Assembly: GCF_947495565.1 (NCBI RefSeq)
Contig: NZ_CANLZM010000013.1
Coordinates: 62,001 to 126,000, forward strand
Direction of reading: 5' to 3'
Source of the DNA: an uncultured Pontibacter sp.
Lineage (GTDB): Bacteria > Bacteroidota > Bacteroidia > Cytophagales > Hymenobacteraceae
DNA: 64,000 nt
Part shown: piece by piece, positions 17,421 to 27,906 of the stretch
Layout: every line of letters begins with the position of its first letter
Position numbering within the stretch: the stretch's first letter is position 1
Made by a program: the position numbers and the translations under genes
The notes under the pieces: model-generated
Databases searched by the model: none
Told to the model about the DNA's origin: nothing
What the model saw: only the letters and a program-made list of their open reading frames with translations

Positions 17421-18744
17421 ATGTTTATAAAAATCGACAAATTATATAAAGCAGCCATTATGGTATCCCTAGTTGCTGCTTTGGTTTTAATAATTTGTAT
17501 ATCTAAGTTTGGAGTAGGTTTGTCTAATGATTCGGTAGCTTATATTGTGGCTGCCAAATCTTTTTACGCAGAACGGCGCATTTTCTTATCCGATAGAGAT
17601 TCTTATTTTACAAATTGGCCCCGTTATTCAGTATTCTTTTATCGAATACTTTTTTACTTAATATAGATAATAAGGATTTTTTATAGTGCTCACATCGTAT
17701 TAGTATATAGTTAGTTGTAATTTTATTTTTTCAGCTTGCTTTTAAATTAACTTCATCTTTAAGCTGGTCTTTAGTCACTACATTTTTCTTTATAACTGCG
17801 CCTCCAACATTTATTACCTTTTCATACCTCTGGTCTGAAACTTGTTTTATACTATTTATATTTAGCTTAAGTCATTATTTGTCAAGTCTTAAGCTAACTT
17901 TTTTAATTGCCTGTTCGGTATGTGCAGGATTAAGCGTAATGGAACTGGCCGCACTGTTGAAATAACTCATTTCAAATATACTCTAGTAACATTGGCGAAA
18001 GCTATTTGGCTGTGGTTTTTGCCATACCCTTCCATTTCAACTGGGGGAATACTGTCTATACTATCTTTAAGTTTATTGTTGTTTTATCTTGGGTATTCTA
18101 TATTTCAATATATAAGAAACAAAATTAAAAATAATTTATTATTGCTTGTGTTAGGATGTAATTTTGTATTGTTTTTGATACTTATATTCATCGCTTCACT
18201 TGTTCAATCCAGTGATTTTCCTAACTATAGACTCACATCTCCTATATTTTACAGCTTTTTGCTCATATTAAGTTGTGTTACATATACATCCTTTTTAGAA
18301 AGAAGTAAAATTGTAACACTATTATCTATTGGTGCTGTAATTTCAATTGCGGGTTTCAATTCGTATAGATATTACAGTTATATTAATCTTTCATTAGAAC
18401 AAGGCATTTAGGGTAACTCTGATAAGGAATCAGTGGAAACACATCTCATGTCCAGTTTAAAAAATGCAAGTTGGGTTGATCACTATATTAAACGTAAACA
18501 AGCTTTTTTTTACATTCCTGAGGAATTGTACTATCATGGATATGAAGGGGTGTTGCGTATCCATAAAGGATTTAGAAATAGGTTAAGCGATCACTTTATC
18601 AAGAAAACCAGGTATAAACTGATCATATGGTCCGGTGATGAGGAAGCCCTAAATAGCTTCATAACTAATTCAGTTGATAGCTACTTTATCAAGAGCAAAC
18701 AAATGTATGACGATGGAGTAGTGCTTCTTTTAGAACTAAAATAG
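17421..18744 (+). pseudogene. Decayed multi-pass membrane glycosyltransferase (GT39/PMT-like)
   Basis: Coding remnants lie in three different frames. The first (17421-17666, 81 residues) has an N-terminal helix then NDSVAYIVAAKSFYAE and FTNWPRY, typical of the first loop of dolichyl-phosphate-mannose-type transferases. The second (about 17709-17965, no start codon) reads as hydrophobic protein including FSYLWSETCFILF. The third runs 17920-18744 with further membrane helices and a soluble C-terminus, interrupted by an in-frame TAG at 18409-18411 after LSLEQGI. So at least two frameshifts and one nonsense codon are present. The region is visibly more AT-rich than its neighbours, suggesting acquisition followed by decay. 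Family assignment rests on layout and short motifs only. Confidence 0.7.
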
Positions 18745-18777
18745 AAAAGCCTCTCCACACGAAGCAGAGAGGCTTTT
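18745..18777. terminator. Bidirectional terminator between pseudogene and pckA
   Basis: An 11-bp perfect stem (18745-18755 and 18767-18777) with T4 on one strand and A4 on the other, between convergent genes. Confidence 0.85.
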
Positions 18778-18798
18778 ATTTTATAAAATCTAAAAAAC

Positions 18799-20415
18799 TT
18801 AGTTAATAGTAACTTCTACTTGCGGCGCACCAGCCAAGATCTCATCATTTGCATAGTCTGAGTATTTCTGGAAGTTCTTTACAAACTTAGAAGCAAGGTC
18901 AGTGGCTTTTGCATCGTAATCCTCTTTATTGTCCCAGGTGTTTCTTGGGTTCAGGATTTCGTCCGGTACATTAGGGCAGGAGTTAGGCATCTCCACACAG
19001 AACACTGGGTGCTTCGTGTAAGATATATTGTCTAAATCTCCGTTAAGAGCTGCCGTAATCATGGCGCGGGTGTATGGTAATTTCATACGGTGTCCGATGC
19101 CATAAGGGCCGCCAGTCCAGCCGGTATTAATTAGCCATACATTTACGTTGTTTTTCTCCATCTTTTTGCCAAGCATTTCTGCATACTTGGTTGGGTGAAG
19201 CGGTAGGAAAGCGGCTCCAAAGCAAGCAGAAAAAGTTGTCTGCGGCTCAGTAACACCTACCTCAGTACCAGCCACTTTTGCTGTATAGCCCGATATAAAG
19301 TGGTACATGGCCTGGCTGGTATTCAGCTTAGAGATTGGAGGCAGCACACCAAAAGCATCAGCAGTTAAAAAGAAGATGTTTTTTGGAATATCAGCTCTGG
19401 ATGGCTCAACCGCGTTATCAATATAATTTATTGGGTAAGCGGTGCGGGTATTCTCTGTTACAGAGTTATTTGTGTAGTCTACTGTGCGGGTACCTTCGTA
19501 AAAGCGGGTGTTTTCTACAATAGAGCCGAATTTAATGGCATCCCATATTTGCGGCTCTTTTTCACGAGAAAGGTCGATAACCTTGGCATAGCAGCCGCCT
19601 TCAAAATTGAAAATGCTATCTTCTGTCCAGCCGTGCTCGTCGTCACCGATCAGGCCGCGATCCGGATCAGCAGAAAGAGTGGTTTTACCTGTGCCAGAAA
19701 GGCCAAAGAAAATAGCTGTATCACCTTCTTTGCCAACATTAGCAGAGCAGTGCATGGACAAGGTATTTTTTTCGTGCGGCAAAATATAGTTAAGGACACC
19801 AAAAATACCTTTTTTCATCTCGCCGGCATAACCCGTGCCTCCAATAAGAATCATGTTCTTGGAGAAGTTGATAATGGCGAAGTTGCTTTGGCGCGTTCCG
19901 TCTACGGCTGGATCGGCCTCAAACTCTGGAGCACATATAATAGTAAACTCAGGAGTGTGGTTCTTCAGCTCGTCTTTGGTCAGGCGCAGGAACATGTTGT
20001 TGCAGAAAAGATTCTGCCATGCCTGTGTGTTTACAATTCTAAGGTCTAAGCGGTAGTCTGGGTGAGCTCCGGCAGAAGCATCACGCACGTAAAGCTTCTT
20101 ATCCTTCAGAAAGTCCACCATTTTGGCATGAAGCTTATCAAACTTCTCAGCATCGAAAGGGATATTGATATCACCCCACCATACAGAATCCTCTGTCTTG
20201 GCATCTTTCACAATGAAGCGGTCTTTAGGCGAGCGGCCGGTAAATTTGCCCGTGTCGCACATAAGAGCACCATTGTCGGTGAGTACACCCTCACCATTTT
20301 TAACAGCTTCCTCCACCAATTCAGCCGGAGTCAAGTTCCAAAGCACTTCCTGTGCCTCCGATATGCCGATACTCTCGAGACCCACTGTATTAGATTTATC
20401 TCCAGATTCTTTCAT
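18799..20415 (-). CDS. pckA: Phosphoenolpyruvate carboxykinase (ATP)
   Basis: 538 residues. The kinase P-loop GLSGTGKTT lies at 238-246, followed by the metal-binding GDDEHGW (257-263). The substrate-binding region GRSPKDRF lies at 60-67. It converts oxaloacetate and ATP to phosphoenolpyruvate and CO2 in gluconeogenesis, or the reverse in fermentative Bacteroidota. It is monocistronic, with its own promoter box and terminator. None of the roughly 100 TATACTT/AAGTATA motifs falls within it. Confidence 0.97.
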   Translation of the reverse strand: MKESGDKSNTVGLESIGISEAQEVLWNLTPAELVEEAVKNGEGVLTDNGALMCDTGKFTGRSPKDRFIVKDAKTEDSVWWGDINIPFDAEKFDKLHAKMVDFLKDKKLYVRDASAGAHPDYRLDLRIVNTQAWQNLFCNNMFLRLTKDELKNHTPEFTIICAPEFEADPAVDGTRQSNFAIINFSKNMILIGGTGYAGEMKKGIFGVLNYILPHEKNTLSMHCSANVGKEGDTAIFFGLSGTGKTTLSADPDRGLIGDDEHGWTEDSIFNFEGGCYAKVIDLSREKEPQIWDAIKFGSIVENTRFYEGTRTVDYTNNSVTENTRTAYPINYIDNAVEPSRADIPKNIFFLTADAFGVLPPISKLNTSQAMYHFISGYTAKVAGTEVGVTEPQTTFSACFGAAFLPLHPTKYAEMLGKKMEKNNVNVWLINTGWTGGPYGIGHRMKLPYTRAMITAALNGDLDNISYTKHPVFCVEMPNSCPNVPDEILNPRNTWDNKEDYDAKATDLASKFVKNFQKYSDYANDEILAGAPQVEVTIN

Positions 20416-20464
20416 TGAAAATTTTGGGTTTGATTAAAATGATAGGTTATATGCTAAGATGATA

Positions 20465-20472
20465 CAAAAATA
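20465..20472 (-). promoter_or_regulatory. -7 box of the pckA promoter
   Basis: TATTTTTG on the minus strand, 49 nt before the pckA ATG. No -33 TTTG is visible. Confidence 0.5.
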
Positions 20473-20747
20473 GAAAAAAAAGTATATTCTTATAGGAGCT
20501 TTACTATTTTTAAGCAATTACTCACTAATCTTTTAGAGCACCATCAGGATTTATACTTTCAGCGGCCTAAATTGCTGCAGATTTATAGAGTGAACAGTTG
20601 CTTTGCGGTGCCATATGCTACAACTCATATTATCTAATTTTATGGCTTCATACGCTTTCAGAGTGCATGAGTTTAGCCAGTAACAGGAATAAAAAACATA
20701 ATTATCATATAGAAATACTGCTTTACAATTGTCCTGACTGAGTGTTA

Positions 20748-20762
20748 TAGTATATTATACTA
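20748..20762. promoter_or_regulatory. Perfect 7-1-7 palindrome, possible operator
   Basis: TAGTATA-T-TATACTA, symmetric, 222 bp upstream of the transporter gene. It resembles a repressor site in form but also resembles the GTATAC core of the abundant motif in this genome. Confidence 0.3.
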
Positions 20763-20984
20763 CACTTCCGGTAGTGATGTTTGTGCTTTGCTGCTGATTA
20801 TGAGCCGGTATGGTGTAGATTTACAGCTTAGACATGCTTTACGTACCTGCTTAGCTCCGTCACCTACACCTAAAAAAGAATTCGAGTGTATAACACAGGA
20901 AGGGCGCAGATTTGTATAAATCGTTAAAGAGTCGTATTTTTAGTTTATAATGCGCAAAACTATTTAATCAGATACAACCAATTT

Positions 20985-22433
20985 ATGTCAACATCTCAGA
21001 ACATCTCCGGAGGGAGAGCGCCTAGTTTCATAGAACCTCAAGGCACTCTGTTTGGTCACCCTAAAGGATTAATGGTATTGTTCTTTACTGAAATGTGGGA
21101 GCGTTTTAGCTATTACGGCATGCGCGGCATTTTGGTGCTGTTCCTGGTATCTAACACAAAAGGTGGATACGGCTGGACGGATGAACAGGCACTGGAGCTT
21201 TATGGTACCTATACTATGTTTGTTTACCTTATGTCCATTCCGGGAGGTATACTGGCAGATAAATTCTTAGGGCAGAAAAAAGCAGTAATCATAGGTGGCT
21301 TTACGCTGGTTGCCGGCCACTTACTGATGGCTTATCCGCCGGAATGGGCTTTTTATACGGCACTTTGCTTGATTGTAGCCGGTACAGGTTTGCTTAAACC
21401 TAACATTTCCACAATGGTAGGAGGACTTTACAGAGAAGGCGATAGCCGCCGTGACTCTGGCTTCACCATATTCTATATGGGTATTAACCTTGGTGCTTTA
21501 CTGGCATCTCTCATAGTAGGTTATGTAGGTGAAGTATACGGCTGGCATTATGGTTTCAGCCTTGCTGGTTTTGGTATGGTGCTTGGCCAAATTGTGTTTA
21601 TCTGGGGCCGAAAATACCTGCAGGGAGTAGGTAACCTGAACAAAAACGAAAAAGACGAAGACAGAATCTTTACGAAAGACCAGACAGGCACAGCTGCGGC
21701 TAAAGGCTTCATGGGCTTTACCAAGCATGAGTGGGACAGAATTATTGTGATCCTGATCTCCTTTATCATAGTACTTGTATTCTGGGCCTCATTTGAGCAG
21801 GCGGGTGGTCTGATGAACCTTTTCGCGCAGCAGTACACCGACCGTGTGGTTTTTGGGTGGGAAATACCTACAGCATGGCTGCAGGGACTTAATTCCTTCT
21901 TTATCCTGACTTTAGGTGGTATTGTAGCTGCCATTTGGGTGGCATTGGCAAAACGCGGTAAGAACCTGCCGTCAATTTTTAAGATGGGCTTAGGGACATC
22001 AATTCTGGGTATCGGTTTTATTTTTATGGTGTTTGCCTCTTTACAGCGTACTTCTTCTGCGGACGGACTATCGTCGTTGCATTGGTTGGTGTTTGCTTAT
22101 ATGTTCCATACTATTGGCGAGCTGGCGCTGTCTCCAGTATCCCTTTCATTTATCACTAAGGTGGCTCCTAAACGTATTGTGGCTTCCATGATGGGTTTAT
22201 ACTTTGCCGTAACCGGTTTGGCAAATAAACTGGCCTCTCTAATCGGTATTTGGGCAGTGCGCCTCGGCGAGCTGGAGGTGTTTATTTATATCGCTGGTTT
22301 TACTATTTTCCTGGGTATTGTGCTGATGGTGCTGACGAAGCGCATCAACAAACTTACTCACGGTATGGAAGACAAGAAAATGGACGAGGAGCAGGCACAG
22401 ACCGGCCAATTGTTAGAAGCTGAAATGAGCTAA
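20985..22433 (+). CDS. Proton-dependent oligopeptide transporter (POT/PTR2 family)
   Basis: 482 residues with about 12-14 transmembrane helices. The POT signature region FFTEMWERFSYYGMRGIL lies at about residues 31-48, containing the proton-coupling ExxER motif (EMWER), and the PTR2 region GGxLADxxLGQKK follows (GGILADKFLGQKK, about 85). It imports di- and tripeptides with protons across the inner membrane. It is a single-gene unit with its own terminator; the 5' side is the long pckA intergenic region. Confidence 0.94.
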   Translation: MSTSQNISGGRAPSFIEPQGTLFGHPKGLMVLFFTEMWERFSYYGMRGILVLFLVSNTKGGYGWTDEQALELYGTYTMFVYLMSIPGGILADKFLGQKKAVIIGGFTLVAGHLLMAYPPEWAFYTALCLIVAGTGLLKPNISTMVGGLYREGDSRRDSGFTIFYMGINLGALLASLIVGYVGEVYGWHYGFSLAGFGMVLGQIVFIWGRKYLQGVGNLNKNEKDEDRIFTKDQTGTAAAKGFMGFTKHEWDRIIVILISFIIVLVFWASFEQAGGLMNLFAQQYTDRVVFGWEIPTAWLQGLNSFFILTLGGIVAAIWVALAKRGKNLPSIFKMGLGTSILGIGFIFMVFASLQRTSSADGLSSLHWLVFAYMFHTIGELALSPVSLSFITKVAPKRIVASMMGLYFAVTGLANKLASLIGIWAVRLGELEVFIYIAGFTIFLGIVLMVLTKRINKLTHGMEDKKMDEEQAQTGQLLEAEMS

Positions 22434-22457
22434 TTGCTTCTTGCAATCATGAAGAAC

Positions 22458-22494
22458 AAAAAAGCCCTTGGTGAGAAATCATCAGGGGTTTTTT
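22458..22494 (+). terminator. Terminator after the peptide transporter
   Basis: An imperfect stem (A6-GCCC... pairing with ...GGGG-T6) 24 nt after the stop, with a T6 tail. Confidence 0.65.
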
Positions 22495-22596
22495 GATTAT
22501 TTATTTTGTACTTTTGCTAGTATAAGCGAACTGATTCGGTAAATTAATGTGTTGTTTCCGAGATTAGTTATTTTAGCCAAATTAAACTTTTAGCCA

Positions 22597-23199
22597 ATGT
22601 TTTTTTGTGTTCTGGTGCGACAGGTCCTGCTGTCGCTCTTGCTGGGCTGTGGTGCTATAGCCTGCAATACCGTATCTGAGGTAACACCTATACCTAAAGT
22701 AGAGCAAGATCCCGGGGTAGTTTACACCATCAAAAAAGGAACTCATTACTCGGATCAGAATAACGTTACAAAGCTCTTGACCAGCCGCATCAGCTTTGAA
22801 GTAACCTTTGATAGTTCAGCCGTTTATACTTCTGCTATACCTAACAACCAGGCAGACATAAATAAGTTATACGGTTTATCAGACTGCAATACAAGTCACC
22901 ACACCAACAGTGCCCGCTTTGGCTGGCGGTGGTATAATAACCGTCTGGAGTTGTTGGCTTATACTTACCTTAACAAGCAGTGGGGTTATAAACTGATTGG
23001 CTCGGTGCCAATAGGCCAGGCTGTACCGCTTGAGTTGCTCTTGGAGGACGGGAAGTATGTTTTTAAAATGTACGGGCAGGAGGTAAGCATGCCCCGTGCC
23101 TGTGGCGGTGCCGCAGAAGGTTACCAGTTGTACCCATACTTTGGCGGAGACGAAACCGCTCCTCACGATATCAAAATCAGAATTAAGGAAGTAGAGTAA
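22597..23199 (+). CDS. Hypothetical lipoprotein
   Basis: 200 residues. The N-terminus is hydrophobic with two possible lipoprotein cysteines (LLGC and AIAC), so it is probably anchored to the outer or inner membrane. The mature part has four further cysteines (in LSDCN and PRACGG among others) and a beta-rich composition, consistent with a concanavalin/jelly-roll type fold, but I find no firm family. It is convergent with groEL and shares a terminator with it. Confidence 0.7.
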   Translation: MFFCVLVRQVLLSLLLGCGAIACNTVSEVTPIPKVEQDPGVVYTIKKGTHYSDQNNVTKLLTSRISFEVTFDSSAVYTSAIPNNQADINKLYGLSDCNTSHHTNSARFGWRWYNNRLELLAYTYLNKQWGYKLIGSVPIGQAVPLELLLEDGKYVFKMYGQEVSMPRACGGAAEGYQLYPYFGGDETAPHDIKIRIKEVE

Positions 23200-23232
23200 A
23201 GTATAAGCTTTCATGTTTATCTCTTGAAAAGC

Positions 23233-23267
23233 AAAAAGCCCTGGGCTAACATAGCTCAGGGCTTTTT
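23233..23267. terminator. Bidirectional terminator between lipoprotein gene and groEL
   Basis: A 15-bp stem with one G-T pair (23233-23247 and 23253-23267) and A5/T6 flanks. TATACTT follows immediately after the T run. Confidence 0.85.
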
Positions 23268-23291
23268 TATACTTTAAAGTGCAAAGGCTGA

Positions 23292-24944
<1,653 letters not shown>

Positions 24945-24967
24945 TTAGTTTTTAAGATTGGATAAGA

Positions 24968-25258
24968 TTAAAGAATCGCCAGGATATCTGACTCACGCAT
25001 GATCAGGTAGTCGCTACCATCCACAGAGATCTCAGTACCGGCATACTTGCCATACAACACAGTGTCGCCAACGCTTACCTGTGGCTTCATCAGGGCGCCT
25101 TGCTCCGATACTTTGCCTTCGCCAACGGCTACCACCTCTCCACGCTGAGGTTTTTCTTTAGCAGTGTCAGGAATGATGATACCAGATTTGGTTTTTTCTT
25201 CTGCTGCAGCCGGAGCTACAATTACTCTGTCTGCTAATGGTTTGATGTTGATTGACAT
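24968..25258 (-). CDS. groS: Co-chaperonin GroES
   Basis: 96 residues with the N-terminal beta strands (KPLADRVIV), the mobile loop ([18 protein letters not shown]) and the C-terminal ILAIL. It caps the GroEL ring. It is the first gene of the groES-groEL operon. The 264-bp upstream region holds a cluster of TGTCA pentamers but no CIRCE element. Confidence 0.98.
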   Translation of the reverse strand: MSINIKPLADRVIVAPAAAEEKTKSGIIIPDTAKEKPQRGEVVAVGEGKVSEQGALMKPQVSVGDTVLYGKYAGTEISVDGSDYLIMRESDILAIL

Positions 25259-25389
25259 AGTTTTTGGTTATTTAGTTATGTTTTGTTGTTATGGATTCTA
25301 CAATAACACATGTGCTTTATCATTTCCTGTGCCAAGACGCAGAAGGTGACAGATTAAGCCAATTTTTCAGTTTCTAACGCTCTTGCACC

Positions 25390-25442
25390 TGTCAGGTTTG
25401 TCATTTTCTGTCAGCAGCCGGAACTTTTTTGCAAATCTGTCA
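25390..25442 (-). promoter_or_regulatory. Phased TGTCA pentamers upstream of groES
   Basis: Plus-strand TGTCA occurs at 25390, 25399, 25409 and 25438 (spacing 9, 10 and 29 bp), and the inverted form TGACA at 25347. On the transcribed strand these read TGACA. The near-helical spacing suggests a protein-binding array, perhaps for heat-shock control; this is inference. Confidence 0.4.
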
Positions 25443-25471
25443 GGCTACAAGTATAAGGTAAGCCAAATAAA

Positions 25472-25499
25472 AAAGCCGGCCTTAAACAGGACCGGCTTT
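25472..25499 (-). terminator. Terminator after secG
   Basis: An 8-bp G+C-rich stem (25472-25479 and 25492-25499), extended by three pairs past a bulged A, and followed by a T6 run on the minus strand. It separates the secG unit from groES-groEL. Confidence 0.8.
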
Positions 25500-25522
25500 A
25501 ACCCATAACGGGGTATATTTTA

Positions 25523-25909
25523 CTATTCTGCGGCAGTGTCGATCATAGTTGGTATCTCAGCTGCGTCAGGTATTGCGGCAGTAGTGTCGTCGGTTGCTGC
25601 GCCCGGAAGAGCTCCGGCAGGGGCTGCTGGCATCTGTGACTGACGCGCACGCTCCTCGTTAATGCTTCTTACACCAGCGTCGCTTGTGCTTCCAAGCATA
25701 TGAGTTCCCAGCGTAAGCAAAACCAATGCAATGGCAAATCCCCATGTCAGCTTTTCCAAAAGGTCACCGGTGCGTTTAACGCCCATTAGCTGGCTAGTGC
25801 TGCCACCAAATTGGCTGGATAGTCCGCCTCCCTTAGGGTTCTGAGCAAGAACAACCAATATAAGCAGCACGCAAACAAAGATAATGATACTAATAAGGGC
25901 GATATACAT
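25523..25909 (-). CDS. secG: Preprotein translocase subunit SecG
   Basis: 128 residues. There are two transmembrane helices (residues 3-22 and about 53-70) flanking the conserved cytoplasmic loop with AQNPKGGGLSSQFGG. The C-terminal tail after residue 75 is long and Ala/Pro/Asp-rich, as in many Bacteroidota SecG proteins. SecG assists SecYEG in protein export. The start lies 1 nt after the stop of the upstream TPR gene, so the two are coupled. Confidence 0.93.
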   Translation of the reverse strand: MYIALISIIIFVCVLLILVVLAQNPKGGGLSSQFGGSTSQLMGVKRTGDLLEKLTWGFAIALVLLTLGTHMLGSTSDAGVRSINEERARQSQMPAAPAGALPGAATDDTTAAIPDAAEIPTMIDTAAE

Positions 25910-25910
25910 G

Positions 25911-27359
25911 TTAACTTAGGTTTTGTAATTTTTCGATCTGTTCAGCAAAGTAACTCTTTTTTTCCGGATTTTTCAAAATGAGTTGCTCATATATTTTAAT
26001 GGCTTTTTTAGCCTTGCCCTGCTTCACGAAGATGTTGGCCAAGCTTTCAGAGGCCATTCCGCGCTTAATCTTAGAGCTTTTTAGCGAAAGGTCTTCCTGA
26101 TGCTCCGGTTTAAGCTTCACATTGTTTAATGCTTTAAGCCTAGGGTTTATCTTCAGGAACTGGTCAATTATATTAAGTTGATCGTGCAAAAGTGGGGTTG
26201 GAGCCTCTTCTTGTTTTACCAGTTCATGGGTTTTGCTGTACTCAAGTATAAGCTCCGGATGGAAGCCTGCCGGCTTAGCTCGGACAAACTCACTTTCGTC
26301 TTTCAACTGCAATGCCTCGCCCATACGGCTGGATGACATCCAATAACCCAACACATCCTGCTGGTACATTGCATCAATCTCATCGAAAGCGTATTTAATT
26401 TCAGCTTCTTCGGGAGCTGCTGGAAGTATGTCTTCCTTAGGAGCAGCAGGCTCATCATTCTCTTCTAATCGATAATAAGCACTGGCGGCTAAGGCAGCTT
26501 CGGCTGAAATAATGCTAGCTAAATCGTCTTCAGTTTGAGGGATGGCATCAGCCTGAACAGTTTCTTCTATAAATATCTGCTTCTGCTCTTCTTGTACGAC
26601 TTCTGGTTCCTGCACCACCTGCGGCGCTAATGGAATAGTAGGGGCTGGTGCCGCTTCTGCTACAGGCTCTACGTCGGGCTTTTGTGCCAGTAGGTCTGTA
26701 AAGGAAGGGCTGAGGCTTTTGATGGTAAGCAGCAAAGCCAGTTCGGAGTCCAGTTTCTCCATTGGCTGCTCCAATATGTCTTTGTCTGAAGTATAGCGCT
26801 CAACTTCTTCCTGAGCAACTTCATCTTCAACATACTCATCTGCTACTGCAGCATCCTCTAAGCTAGCTTCTGGATGGGTAAGGGTTAACTCCTGTGGCTC
26901 TTCAGTGGTAAAGTATGGCTCCTCTACAGCTTCGTAAACCGCTTCTTCCTCTTCTGTGTCAGTTACTGATGTTTCAGTAGGTTTCAGGTAAAGTTGTGCT
27001 TCTTCGGTAATAACATATTCAGGGACAGTAATGTTAACTTCTGTGCCTGAAGGTGATGCTATAAGCAGGGCAGGAGTAGCTTCTTCAACAGCAGCTTCAT
27101 CAAAAACAGGCGCTGCCACCGGCACAGTATAAATAATGCGCTTTAGCAACTGCCGGTTTGCCGCATATGCTGATGCCCGGCGCAAACGCTGCGTAGACAA
27201 CATGCTACCTTTGTCGTAAGCTGATTTGGCCAACAGCAGGTGAGCCGTTTGGCAATACGGAAAAGTAGCTGCCACCTTCTCCAGCTCTTCTGTTTGCTGG
27301 TCAGAAATGTTAGCTACTTGCTGTATCAGTTGTAGAAAAGCCGATTTGTTCATGCTCAC
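25911..27359 (-). CDS. TPR-containing hypothetical protein (Bacteroidota)
   Basis: 482 residues. A conserved-looking N-terminal helical block (residues 1-70, including FPYCQTAHLLLAKSAY) is followed by a very acidic, low-complexity middle (about 80-390, rich in Glu, Pro, Val) and a C-terminal helical part with at least one tetratricopeptide-like repeat (LANIFVKQGKAKKAIKIYEQL). There is no signal peptide or membrane helix, so it is cytoplasmic and probably a scaffold. It sits between lptE and secG (22- and 1-bp gaps), an order that hints at a link to envelope biogenesis. The exact role is unknown. Confidence 0.8.
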   Translation of the reverse strand: MSMNKSAFLQLIQQVANISDQQTEELEKVAATFPYCQTAHLLLAKSAYDKGSMLSTQRLRRASAYAANRQLLKRIIYTVPVAAPVFDEAAVEEATPALLIASPSGTEVNITVPEYVITEEAQLYLKPTETSVTDTEEEEAVYEAVEEPYFTTEEPQELTLTHPEASLEDAAVADEYVEDEVAQEEVERYTSDKDILEQPMEKLDSELALLLTIKSLSPSFTDLLAQKPDVEPVAEAAPAPTIPLAPQVVQEPEVVQEEQKQIFIEETVQADAIPQTEDDLASIISAEAALAASAYYRLEENDEPAAPKEDILPAAPEEAEIKYAFDEIDAMYQQDVLGYWMSSSRMGEALQLKDESEFVRAKPAGFHPELILEYSKTHELVKQEEAPTPLLHDQLNIIDQFLKINPRLKALNNVKLKPEHQEDLSLKSSKIKRGMASESLANIFVKQGKAKKAIKIYEQLILKNPEKKSYFAEQIEKLQNLS

Positions 27360-27381
27360 TTAAGTTCTGTTAAAGACGTCA

Positions 27382-27906
27382 TTACCAATCTGCCACTGTT
27401 TTATTGAAAACATCCACCACCAACTGCTCCGACAGCTGCTCTATCTGAGCAGTAGAAAGCTGCGTTACGTCCACATTCTGCGGAAAATCCTGAGCGATGG
27501 TAAATGTTCTTTCAAAGTCTTTTTCCGGCTGCTTCACGTTGGCGAAGCGTATCTGCACGCCCAAAGTTAAACGGTTAAGGGAGGCAATGTCCTGCTGCCC
27601 CTCCCGCTGAATTGCGGCCGGTGAATAAGTAAAGCTAACAATCTGACCTGCTAATTGCAAGTCGCCTTCACTCTGTACTATTGCCAAATTCGTATTGCGG
27701 CGATAGTAGTCCTTCATGTTGTCTGTCACCACCTGCGTAAGGTTGGACGGTCCTTCACCAGTGCTGTTCTCTAAATTCTGGATAGAGATCGTTCTGATAT
27801 CAGGAGAAAGGGTGGTGCCGGTAAAAGAGTAAATGCAGCTGCCGCATACCAGCAACAGCAGCAGCAGGCTATAGCTAAACAGGCGGGTGTTAATCTTCAA
27901 TGTCAT
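27382..27906 (-). CDS. lptE: LptE-family lipopolysaccharide assembly lipoprotein
   Basis: 174 residues. The signal peptide ends in a lipobox around LLLLVCGSC, and the mature part begins YSFTGTTLSPDIRTISIQNLEN, which matches the Bacteroidota LptE-like family. LptE plugs LptD in the outer membrane and inserts LPS. The start codon lies inside the 3' end of the upstream regulator gene (17-nt overlap), indicating coupled translation. Confidence 0.88.
   Translation of the reverse strand: MTLKINTRLFSYSLLLLLLVCGSCIYSFTGTTLSPDIRTISIQNLENSTGEGPSNLTQVVTDNMKDYYRRNTNLAIVQSEGDLQLAGQIVSFTYSPAAIQREGQQDIASLNRLTLGVQIRFANVKQPEKDFERTFTIAQDFPQNVDVTQLSTAQIEQLSEQLVVDVFNKTVADW

Larger units (their letters stand above)
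20416..20984. other. Long intergenic region between pckA and the peptide transporter
   Basis: 569 bp between divergent genes without a convincing ORF or RNA gene. It holds the pckA promoter box (20465-20472), two copies of the TATACTT/AAGTATA motif (around 20480 and 20552) and a palindrome at 20748-20762. Nothing else could be recognised. Confidence 0.6.

Noticed and set aside
25259..25522. A CIRCE element at groES
   Set aside because: The sequence TCTAACGCTCTTG near 25373 resembles part of CIRCE, but the inverted partner is missing.
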